Assembly: GCA_013396995.1 (NCBI GenBank)
Contig: VWZP01007456.1
Coordinates: forward strand, 686,431 to 750,430
From: Dicaeum eximium
Taxonomy: Eukaryota > Chordata > Aves > Passeriformes > Dicaeidae
Direction: 5' to 3'
DNA length: 64,000 bases
Part shown: positions 50,192 through 61,000 of the stretch, piece after piece
Layout: each line of letters opens with the position of its first letter
Numbering within the stretch: position 1 is the stretch's first letter
Program-made: the position numbers and the translations under genes
The notes under the pieces: generated by a model
What the model was told of the DNA's origin: nothing
The model's database searches: none
Seen by the model: only the letters and a program-made list of their open reading frames with translations

Positions 50192-52326
50192 AAATGAGAC
50201 AAACGGAGAAACTAAAATCGCTCTCTTTGACTTACTTCAGCGTGCACCTGGCCTCACTGTAATAAGGAAAAGTTTTCTACTGACTTCAGTGGGTCTTGGA
50301 TTTTGCACCTTGCATCCCTTTGGCCTCAGCAAGCACTGACTAAACAATGTTGCTGAAAAGCATGGGGTGAGATGTGTGGTGGGATAAAGGGTCTGTAGAC
50401 ATCAAAGGCTTTCTCTGTTTTCACTGGAACTTCAAAACGCTGTTGAAATATTTACTAAACCAAACTGATGTGATGTCTCTGAAAGCTTGGATGAAAAGCA
50501 CCCACTATGGCAAGCTGGGGTTTTAAGCCTGGAGCACTGCCAGGGCATTCCTTCCAACAGCCATGCCCCAGAATTTGGCACCACCCTTTTGTCCAAGAGT
50601 CTGTCCCTCTGTTGTGCTATCAGAGCCTTTTTCAGCAGTTTTCCACTGATGCAGTATGGCTTTCCTCTGCTGATAATAGCAGGAATGCAGTCCCAGCTGA
50701 GGACAGGACCTGCCCAAATTCCGCCATCATTCTCAAACTTTTCAGATGCTGTTTCAGAAATTACAGCCCTCCAAGCCTGGGCTGTAGTCGCCCGCTGGGT
50801 TTCATCACCACCTAGCAAAACAAGGAGTAACCTGGGAAGGCTCTCAGGGATAAGAGGGCACATGACAGGCTGTTGGGTCTCTCAGCATCACAAAACAGGC
50901 CAGGCTAAGTCAGAGTTAGAAACTCCCCACCCCTGTTAAATGGCTGGTGTTATTTCTGGTATTGCTCCATATCACAATTTAATCTCAGGAAGACCAGGAG
51001 GCAGGCTACAGTCACAGGGCAACTCTTCACAGCTCCAGCCTGACAGCACTGAAGTTGTTCCTGACTACATGACCTCCAGCTTCTCCCAGCCTGGAGAAAA
51101 GCTGCCTCAAGAGCTATTTCTCCCTCCTGAGAACAGAGAGGGTTTCTGGAAAGGATAGGGCAGCAGGCAGCTTTTAGGATGTGTTAGGTTGTCTGTGTTC
51201 CCAGCTGGTCCCCTTACGTGGAAAAAGAGGTCAGCCTGGTTCCTGTTCCCTTCCCCTCTGCTCCTTCCCTCCCTCCAACCCAGTCCTTTGGGCCTGAGGA
51301 TGAAGGAGATTTTGGCTTTCACTGGAAGAAGGCCAAAACTCACTATTTTCAGAAGGTGACTATGAAACTCAGAACAAACCCCACAGTGTACAAAACTAAT
51401 GTGAGACCAAAAGCAGAGGATTACCACAGCCCACAGCATATGGCTCTTCTGTCCAAAATCCTTGTGTTACACCAAATTTGCAGGCTGTAAGCAGCATGAT
51501 GCCCTGCTGCTGGGAATTCCTGCTGTCAGCAGCCTTCTCACCTTGGCTGAGGGAGCCTCAGAGTTGGGAGGACTGGCACTGCCTGGGTGCTGAGAACTTC
51601 CCCAGAGCAGAAAGAGTTGCACATGAGTGAGAAGTTACTGAGCTGGTATTCAAGCTGCTGATTCACCATGACAATGAAGCCTGTGGGGCTGGACTGTGGG
51701 TCTGTTGCACTGTCAGGCATGCAGGGAGACAGATTCTGGGAGATGAAGGCAGGATAAAATGGTCCCCAGCGAGGAAGGGGGATAGAGTGGACCCACAGAG
51801 GGACAGCAGCAATCTAGTTGTGGAATAGGCAGGTGTGAGATTAGAGATGTGATGAAGCTGTCAAGGTATTTTTTTTTTTTTAGGTAAAGCTAGAAGCACT
51901 CATGAAGCATCTTGCAGAAATAAATACAAATTTGCCTTAGCTGGATTCAGTCTGAGGTCTTGAAGTGGATCTTGATCAGTAAGCCTGAGGACCATGGAAA
52001 TTGGTGAGAGGGCTCACAAAACTCCTGCAAAAGAACTACCAAAGTACATCTGAAGTGCGTAATTTTGTAGGAGTGGTAGAATATTTTTCATTTCCACAAA
52101 GACCAAAGGAGCAGAAACACAAATGTCGAGTTTTCAAATATCAAGAGTAACATCAAAGGGCAGTCATTAACAGAGAGCATTAACAGGCACTTTACCCAAA
52201 CTGTGTGCAGGGTCCTGGATCACATTGTACTGCACAGGTAAGATCTGGTCTATAATTTCTAAAAGAGGTCACTGTGCAGCAACCGTCAGGTTTCTGGGGC
52301 TCTGTGTGGAGTGAAACAACAGAGAT

Positions 52327-52384
52327 CATGTCTATGATCTCTTCATAAACCATGTCTAAGATCTCTTCATAAACCATGTCCAAG
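52327..52384. repeat. 24-bp tandem repeat, about 2.4 copies
   Basis: The unit starting CATGTCTATGATCTC (52327-52350) is followed by a copy differing at one position (52351-52374) and a partial third copy (52375-52384). The unit is a multiple of three, so a minus-strand frame shows an eight-residue repeat (LDMVYEEI), but this is incidental. Confidence 0.88.
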
Positions 52385-54039
52385 TACACGTTTACTTTTG
52401 CTGTATGTGTGAGTCAAGCTGGTTACAACCAAGGGGCAAAGCCTGAGTCCATACTGGACTGCTGCCATCCCTCTGGGTTTCCATACCAGGCAAGCCAATC
52501 TCCTTGCACCTGGAGCAAATCAACATATGAGCAGCATCAATGGCTGAGCACCTCAGAGTGATGCTGAGATCATAGCTAAGAGAGCAGAGCCAGGCAGAAA
52601 CACCAGAAACTGGAGTAAAATACATTCAGAGATGGAGAAATTCCACAGCTGCTAGCTGGACATGGAAAAGAGCTGTATCTCTTTTGATTGCCCAAATCAA
52701 AGCAAGGGAAAAGTGACCCCAGATTACCTTACAGGGCTGTCAATAGTCACACTACTACTTTAAACACACTACTTTAAAAAGCTATGTAAAAGAAATTAAA
52801 AGCAGTGAGAGCTATTACACACTTTTAAAGTCATTCAGTTTCAGTTTTGAAAATATATCCACAATCTATTTGCCTAAAGCGGAGAGCTGTGATCCTTGTT
52901 TACCAAGTAAAACAAACACTCTGTACGGCACGGGTAAATGACCCACAAATGCAAGCCTTTACAAGCCTCCTCATTACAGTGAGATCAGAGGGTGCCATGT
53001 GTGGCTATCATTTTCTCAGGGCTTTTTCTTCTCCTCTTCCTGCTTTTTGTCAAAGCTCCTGGCTTCCCGTCTGCTTTCTATTTGCAGTTGTTAAAGGGAG
53101 GGACAAACGCACACACAATTAGTTTGGAGTGGGACAGAAAAGGGGATTAAAGTGCAAATAAATATTAACCAGATGAATGGTTCTCTCCAACACATGTCTT
53201 CATGAAAAGACCATGAAGGATATGTAGGTACCTCAATTGTATACAGTTTTGCAGAAAAAACTTTGCCATAGACCATAAGTCTACATATAGACATTATGTT
53301 TTCTTGGTTCTCCCTGCAAAGAAGCAAAAAAGTTGATACAGGGCACAATTTTAGAATCTTTTCCTCTTATCAAGAAAACCTGCATCTTTTAGTTGTGCCA
53401 ACTCTGCCCCATGACCCTTAGGACACTTGCGCCAGTCCGGGTGAGGTTCTTGGTTTCTATTTTTTCTTTCTCAAAATGTTTAATCAATAACACTACTCAA
53501 AACCTCTCAGCAGCTTCCCCTTTGCTCTGATGGTCTTCTCCTTCCCCTAACTCCTCCATCAACAGTGATATTCTTCCTTCAAAAGCCTCTTGCTCTGAGA
53601 TGTCAAATCCTGGCTCAGCACTTGTGCACACCTTCAGCAGGGCAGCCCTCAGCACTGGAGTTCTCCCCAGTGGATCTCATCTTCCTCCCTGAATGCTCAC
53701 TCGCCTTCAGGCTCCAATCCCCACCATGTACTCCCTCTTACCCACCTCAAACATCCTCCTGTCACAGCAAGACGCTCACCATTTCATCTAATCTGTGGTG
53801 TACTGTCACAGATAAAGCTCTGTTTCAGAATTTGAGAGAATAGATGTAAATAACCAGATGAGATTTTCTGTCCAGTCTCCTATTGCATCTTTGACAGAAA
53901 AGCAGCAGTGGGTATTAAAACAGTAATTTGGCATATGTACCTCATTGCTTATCAGCTCATTTGCTCAACAACAAAGAGAGAAAAATGCTGTGCGGGTCAT
54001 TACACCAGGAGAAGGCTCAGAAAACCTGGAAGTCTGTGA

Positions 54040-54240
54040 TGAAAATCATTTAAATGGCATAGCCAGTGATTAGAATGAGTGTCTGTGGCAGTAAATGGGA
54101 ACATATTAAAGTGGCATGGGAAGTTTAATCGGTGATTGATCTCTCAACAATTACCTTGCTTTCTAAATCCCTCCATATCATTTAACGAGGTGATTTCAAT
54201 GTTCTAATAAAATGTGGCAGGGGAATGTTTCCAGATGTCC
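54040..54240. promoter_or_regulatory. Candidate conserved non-coding element (weak)
   Basis: Repeat-free sequence contains a PBX/HOX-like TGATTGAT (54133-54140), overlapping SOX-like AACAAT and homeodomain CAATTA (54146-54153), and a TEAD-like GGAATG (54222-54227). The texture resembles vertebrate enhancers. No conservation evidence was available. Confidence 0.2.
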
Positions 54241-56244
54241 AGTGTGTAGGGAAATAAATGCTTCTCTGAAACCATAATCTGTGCATTAAACCAACCAACA
54301 CTGTCTTCTGATTGAGTTACACTTCTGTCTCAATTACAGAGGAAGGAATCACTGAAAAGTCATTAGACTTTTTAAAATATGTTCAAATCATGTCAGTTTA
54401 ATACAAAACAAAAATCCTCCCTCTCTTTTGATTTCTTGGCATAAAACACCATCATTTCACAAGTGCTGAAATATCTGCTTTTACAATATTTCTCTAAAAC
54501 AGGTTGCTTATTCCTCCATTAGAAATGGAAAACGTGGCTACTTGTGCCCCATGATTGAGTTCTTTATCTCTGATCACTGCAAAAATGAGACCAATATGAA
54601 TAAGCCCAGCTGTCAAACCACACTTTGAGAACTGAGGAAAAGGTTGTGATGAAAAGTCCAGCACATCAGGAATCTCACCTGATCAGTCTGCTTGTCAAAC
54701 ATGACCTGCAGCTGACACAGGGAGGTCACCAGTGTTCCCAGCCCACTGTGCAGCACTTCTTCAGCATGAAGATTGACTCTTTTTAAAATTTGTTTTTCAT
54801 TTACAAGGCTGCCTTCTACAACTGCAGGTCTAATTTCCATACTTCAAAGAGCTCCCACTGAGGTGTTCACATGACACATCACCAGGCTCATGCTCATGTA
54901 CAATAGACACAGCAACCACTGCACTGTGCTGACAGCAGCCCTGACTTCTCGAGGACCCCCTGAGTAACTATGGGGGATGACCCATGGCCGCAGCATTTGC
55001 CCCCGGTTTTCCAGACCTGTGCCCCACAAATGAATATCCTTCAGCCAACACTTAGGGTCAACTTCATGTTCCTTAGAGTGTTTTGATACCAAATATCTCA
55101 GAGGAGTTGTGGTGTGTGTACATATCTGTCAAAAGCAACTCGCCTTCATTGTTGAGGGCAAAACTAACCCCCTCACTGCCTCTCTCTTCACTACCTGCAT
55201 TTTTGGGCAGTGACACATAAATACTGCTGTACACAGGACCCATGTCTATTTTCCATCCACTTGAGAGTGGATGGTTTGTCTTTGTCTGTATTCACCCATC
55301 AAAACCAAATAAAAACTCTACTAATCCATCCAACTAAGCTGAGGTCACACCATGTCTTAATTTTGGTGAGTGCAAACACAGCCCTCTTAGCAGAGAGAAA
55401 AGAAGAAAATAGCAGCACACTTAACCCCCTCTGCTCTGTAAATAGTTTTGTTAGCTCTCAGCTATCACAAAAGCATATCCCACATTGCATATGGCAAATA
55501 TTAACCAGATATTGAGTGCAGCTCTATTCACAGGACAGTAAGTAATGCATTTGGTCCTCCAGGTTAGCTGTGCTTGGATGTGAGAGTCTATATTGATCTG
55601 TTAAAAATTGTGAAAGAGGAAGAGAATGCTTTCAATGGTCTAGCAGGTCATTGAGTGCTTAGTGCCACAGCTAAGAGCCCAAGGGGGATATTTCATTCCA
55701 TGACTTTGAACGTTATCTCAGTTAAACAAACTGAAATGTGCAACTGAGTTTATTTTAGAAATGGTAAAAAATCATGCTGAAAGCAAACTTTGTGCACGAA
55801 GTGTCTATCGTATCCAGGGAGCCTGAAATTATAGAATATACTTACACAGATTGTTCACTTTAATATGCTGCCAAACAGTGTGAAGGCCAAGTTGCAGATT
55901 AAATTTCCCTTTCTCTTCCCTTCCTATGATATAGTGATATGACCCAGATGACAATACATGCAGAAAAACTTCTTGAATTTGCCTACCCACAGGGCTCATT
56001 TGCTTAACTTCGTGATTGATAAATCCAGTAATTAGTAAGTGCTCAACAAATAGGAATGTTGTGAAATCTGATCTTTTGAAACTGAGGTCCTTGAGCATTC
56101 TTTTTCAGTGTATAAGAGGATGCAGTACTGCCTGACCTTCAAAGTTAAAAGCCACTTAAGCTACAATCTGTGTCTTTTGTTTCCAGAAAGCACAAAATTG
56201 GGTGCTCCTTTTCACTGCACATGCTTGTTGAAAGCTATGCATTC

Positions 56245-56270
56245 AAAAAAAAAAAAAAGAGAGAGAGAGA
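56245..56270. repeat. (A)n(GA)n microsatellite
   Basis: Fourteen A residues followed by six GA units. Confidence 0.9.
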
Positions 56271-57710
56271 ATTTTTTGGTATATAGCAGTCTTACTACCA
56301 CTAGCTCTTGCTGATGGACAGTACTAGAGCTGTATCTGTTTTCTGTTCATTAATGGGCTAAGTAATTCATAGTGAGCATTTGTCTCTATCCATGAGGGAG
56401 GGGGAAGAATGATTAAGGGCTTAAAAATGTTCCATCAATGCATTTGGTTTCTCACCAAAGAAAAGAGGAAGCATGACACTGCAATACTATCTTAATTTCT
56501 AGGGCCAAACTAGGTGTCCCTTGGTCTCACTTGAACATCCACACCTGAGGCTGGGGACAGTGTCTTGTTCTTGCGAGCAACTGAACTTCTCACTGGGCTT
56601 TCTCAATAACATTTAGCAGAAGAAACTCTGTAAACACCATATTTTCATGGGTATAACACCAGGCTGCATGCAGCCCACACTCCCACTAGTGTACGGTAAA
56701 CCTTCCAGTCATGCTAATTCTTCCCTTTCACATCTGTGAGGACTATCTGGAGATGTACATTTTTTTCATTTACAGGTTTATTCCAAAAAAGAGGACTCTT
56801 AAAGAGGTGGAATTTATCTCAGATTGGGACACACCTTTTAAAAATGGCAGCCCTGCTTGTGGAAGTACACTTTTGCACTCAATATGCACAGGTCTAAATC
56901 CTACAACTTGTCAGCTCCAGTGGGTAATACAGCAGGCCCATTTTTCCATTCCTAGATAGAATATCTTTTCATGAGCTTGTTTAGGCACCAGTTCATTCTA
57001 TTACTGCTGCCAAGTTCCCTTCTGCTCAAGCTCCCTGCTATAACAAGAGGCAGACAGCAATGTAAAAGCAGCAATGTATCTTAGGAAGCAAGAGAAAATG
57101 AAGAGAAAAGAGGTTAAAAATCTCTCAATTAAAATAGGAATTCAAAACAGCTTTGGAAAAAAATTATTAAAATGGTTCCACTTAAAGAAATTGTTTATCT
57201 TAATTTACATGGATTGGAGCCACCATCTTAATTTGTAGGTAATCCAAAGTCAGTTCACTATGAAGTACATGTGGAAGACATTTAAAGTTCAGGGAGCAAA
57301 ACAAGATATACTGCTGTCAGAAGTGAGGCAAAGCTAGAGACTGGAGTCAATCAATCTGAAATTATTCATAAGATTACAAAGCAGCATATAGCTGTTATGT
57401 TGGACAATTTTCTCAACATTTCAGTCACACATTTCACGTTCTCCACTTCAGGAGACAATGGCTACGTGGAATAGCCAAGCAGAAATCTTGATGTAAGAGG
57501 CAGAGCTTTATTAATGTGAAACAGTCCAGAGTCCTCTCCTCATCATAACAAGTACAATTAAAAGTTCTTCCTCTAATGAATAAAATACTTCCTTCCTTTT
57601 CAAAACAAGCTACTATAAGGGAAACTGTGCACTGAGTAGACCTTCATCCTCAAAGTTTTGCTTTATTAAAAGCTCAACATGAAAAACTCTAAAGAATTCC
57701 AACATAATAA

Positions 57711-58044
57711 TTTGGAAATCTTCAGGGATATCTTATGCCATGCCTCAAACAAGACCCCAGGGCAAAAAAATTAGAAAACATTAAGATTGATGAGATAAGA
57801 GTCATCCTGCAATTATACAACACCTCAGGAGAGGTGCACATTTCACAGAGCACAATTACAAGATCTATCGTTGCATCAAAGAGAACTGCATATAATAGCA
57901 AGCCCAGAGAACTCCAAACAAAGCTGAGAGCCATACAGGAAAAGTGGCAGTGTGATAAAGCTGAGGAAATCCAGCTGTATGCTGATAAGCATGAAAGGGT
58001 TTCGCGAGTCAACACGAAGAGGCCCCGGCCCGGTGACTCCGGTC
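57711..58044 (+). pseudogene. Relic of a non-LTR retrotransposon ORF (RTE/jockey-like linker before RT)
   Basis: An open frame runs from after a stop at 57708 through 58253. Its first methionine is at 57735, giving 172 codons. Counting from that Met, residues 14-84 resemble the linker between the endonuclease and reverse transcriptase domains of RTE/jockey-type LINEs: EN-x-x-x-DEI near 14-21, then RELQTKLRAIQEKW (58-71), KAEEIQ (75-80) and YAD (82-84). Family members read roughly LQ-KLR-MQD-W, KAEEIQ-YAD, then a G-F block and a YGP motif. That continuation is present one frame over, starting at 57991 (MKGF, then GPGP near 58021-58032), so a single-base indel near 57990 breaks the gene. The later part of the 172-codon frame is therefore off-frame and meaningless. 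Catalytic endonuclease and RT domains are missing, so it cannot be autonomous. Similarity rests on recalled family patterns; the clade is uncertain. Confidence 0.6.
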
Positions 58045-61000
58045 TAATAATGAGCAAATTACCTGCAACTTTCAGTCCTCTGCAGGACAGCCCCAAGGAA
58101 AGGCTAGAGAAGGCTAGAAAAGTTCTTATTTGCTGCAGCTTGTGTTTGCACTGCCCACACACAGCCAAGTCGCTAAATATTCACCTCAAAGTCTCTGCCA
58201 TATTTCAGAGGGTTGTGAGAACTTTGATATTACTATTTGTTTCAACAAGATGAAAGTCGTGTCCCGAGCTGCCCTTGCCAAACTGCAAGAGCCTCTGGCA
58301 TTGCTGTTGATGGATAATCACAGTGTGCAATGCGGAAAGAAGCAAACCCAAAGTTAAAGGGAGCCACCACCTTCAAAGAAATGGCATTTCTACCTTCAGC
58401 TCAAATACTCACTGTGGGTAAAAGGCATGAAGGTTGCCAGTCAATTTTTCTAGCATTTGGAGAGATACAGAGATTATTATTCATACTTTTTGAGTTATTC
58501 TATCTCTGACACATGTTAAAATTTGTAATGAGTCTTAGGACTGAGAGCTGGCAGCAAAGTGCATTAACTTTCAATGGCTAAAAGATGGATCTAAAATTCA
58601 AAGTGGAAATAAATGGAGTCAATTATGCATTGGAAAAAGATATTAAGGGAAATGGTAAATTTGTCATATCTTTAGTTTCTAAATCATTGTTTAATAACTT
58701 CCTAAAAGAGGTGTTGCAATTTAACAAAAAACTTGCTGGATTCACTAATGGAATTATGTGACAATGTTCCTTGGTCTGTGAAAGCTCAAAAGAAAACAAC
58801 TTGTTGGCTAGTAAAAGTGTTTCCAAACTCAAACTTAAATGTTTCCAGTGAGCGAAACCGTCTGCCCACCCACATCCCATGGAAGTTCTCGAAACTGCAC
58901 TGAAGTGAAGCTTAAATTGCACGTAGGTCTTCTGCTGGCCCTCTGCGGTAGGGAGCACGGGATCCTGCCCAGCCAGGGACGCAGAGGTCAGGGCTGGCAG
59001 CTACTGATCACAAGCACACGTGCACCTAGCCAGGCTTTGGTGTGTGCATGTGGAAGGCTGCTTCATTACATCACTCTCTGGATGCACAAAAGGGATGTTG
59101 CTTTGACTCTGAGTCACCGGGGTAAGCAAATCTCCACTTTATAAAACGGCACCTCTTCCGTACAGGGGAATGTTTTCCATATGCTGTGGGATTAAAAATA
59201 CAGCATCATATAACAAAGTCATTTGGATAGATACATCCTGAGAAAAACCTTCTTCCTATGAAGAGCTACATAAGAAAATTAAAGAGAGGGAGACATTTTG
59301 TCCACATTTAACTACAAATACCCTGAAATAAAACCTTAACTTCTTTTGGCAACTTCATGTTGTTCTGATCAGCGATAGGAAAAAAGTAATGATTTTTTAA
59401 GGAATACTCATACTTTTACAACTAAGGCCAAAAATAATTATTGTGTTGATTTAATTTAAGCATCTACTTATCAACAATATGCCCACACACCCCTTGCCCA
59501 TAATATCATGGAATAACACATGATATATTTACAGGAGATAAAATATTTGTGTTGAATGACAAGTCATGTCACAACAAGAAATTTTTTTGCTGTTTAGAAA
59601 TGTGAACCTGGTAAAACAGCTACCTAATTTTTACACTTTGTATTCCTCTGCATCATCCTTTAGCTTCTGAATGCTCTGGCATTGCCTCACAAGTCAAAAA
59701 GCCCACTGTTACTGGCTGTATTCTCCATATGCAGTACAGGGTGTAACCACACCATTCCTTAAATTCTAAACTTATTCTCACAAATACACTATAAAATATT
59801 GATTCCTTAAGTTATTCATTTTATAACTTAAATTGGAGGCTCAAAAATAAAATTGCCAATATGGTTTTGAAAAAAAAAAGAAAAGTTAGAAAGCCCTAGT
59901 TTTGCACTGGTATTATGAATGCTATTAACATTCTGCCTCTGATATCTATGTCAGGATCATAGCAGTTCCTTTTAGGCACTACATCTCATCCAGAACTTTT
60001 TTCAGAATCATTGTTCCCTAGTATATATCTCACATCATATAAACATGACCTAATTTCTCTATGCTAGACATAAAGCTTCATTAGAAAAAAAGCACTTCCA
60101 AGGCATCAGTCTCTAGGATATACCAGATCTGCCAGTAGGATTATTAATTAGCATTCATCAGCGAGCAGGTTCCTGCAAGTCATTCCTGCACATTAAAACC
60201 TCCTTGGTCATTCAGAATTCTTTATTTTCCATTTCCTTACAATTTATTCTTTAAAATGCAATGCTAGTCCTATGCCCTTCTTGCCTTACTGCTTCATTAT
60301 CTTTCCTTTGGAAGAATTCTGCCCTTCCAGGCATCTCAGGACACCAGGAATAGGTGAATATCAGCAACACATTTTACAGCTCAATAAACTAAGAAACACA
60401 GCTGCTTGATAGGGGTTTTACACATAAGAAGATAAAATGAGATTTAAGACAGAAAGAGATCCCAGTCATAAAATTGTGAATACAACTCCTGTTTCCAGAT
60501 TCCTTTCCTCCAAGCCAGTGGAAAAAAAAAACCAAAAACATGGATACAAGATTTGAGGCTAAACTGCACTTACTTTGCATTAAGATTCAAATATCTCTCA
60601 AACCAGAGTATTTCAAATTTGCAACACAAGAAGTATTAGACTGACAATTTCTCTATGTAGACTCAAATTACCCCGTATTCAAGTAAGATAGAGCTTCTCT
60701 GGTCCTGTCTGCTGTTCAACAAGATGTCATGTTTTAAAAAATTATGCTTCTTCATGTTTTTCTTAAATAAAGAAAAAAAATTCAAACCAAGCACATTTAT
60801 AGTCCAAAACTGACAGGAATTGAGAAGGGAGAATATGTTTGTGCAGAGAGAAGCTCATTCCTCTTGACTGACTTTTGTTAATATTGGTCACAGTGCTTGC
60901 GAATTTGCTAACAGCTTAAAAAAATATATCATAAAATATTCTAAGTCTCTTAAAATTCTTCAGAAATACTAGGAGACATGAAAAATCAGGGGTTTAAAAA

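Larger units (their letters stand above)
45641..57710. other. Non-coding unique DNA, no gene recognised
   Basis: Apart from microsatellites and weak regulatory candidates listed separately, only spurious frames are present. They include a 150-codon plus frame at 50487-50939 opposed by a 143-codon minus frame over the same bases. No RNA gene was recognised. Confidence 0.5.

Noticed and set aside
50432..50939. 150-codon plus and 143-codon minus frames
   Set aside because: Mutually overlapping and without recognisable domains; consistent with chance.
57722..58168. 148-codon minus-strand open frame
   Set aside because: It lies antisense to the LINE-like plus-strand frame and shows no domain. 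It reflects the stop-poor composition of the same block.
58000..58253. C-terminal half of the 172-codon plus-strand frame as a real protein end
   Set aside because: The retrotransposon-like similarity moves to the next frame at about 57991, so the remainder of this frame is off-register and not evidence of a novel protein.
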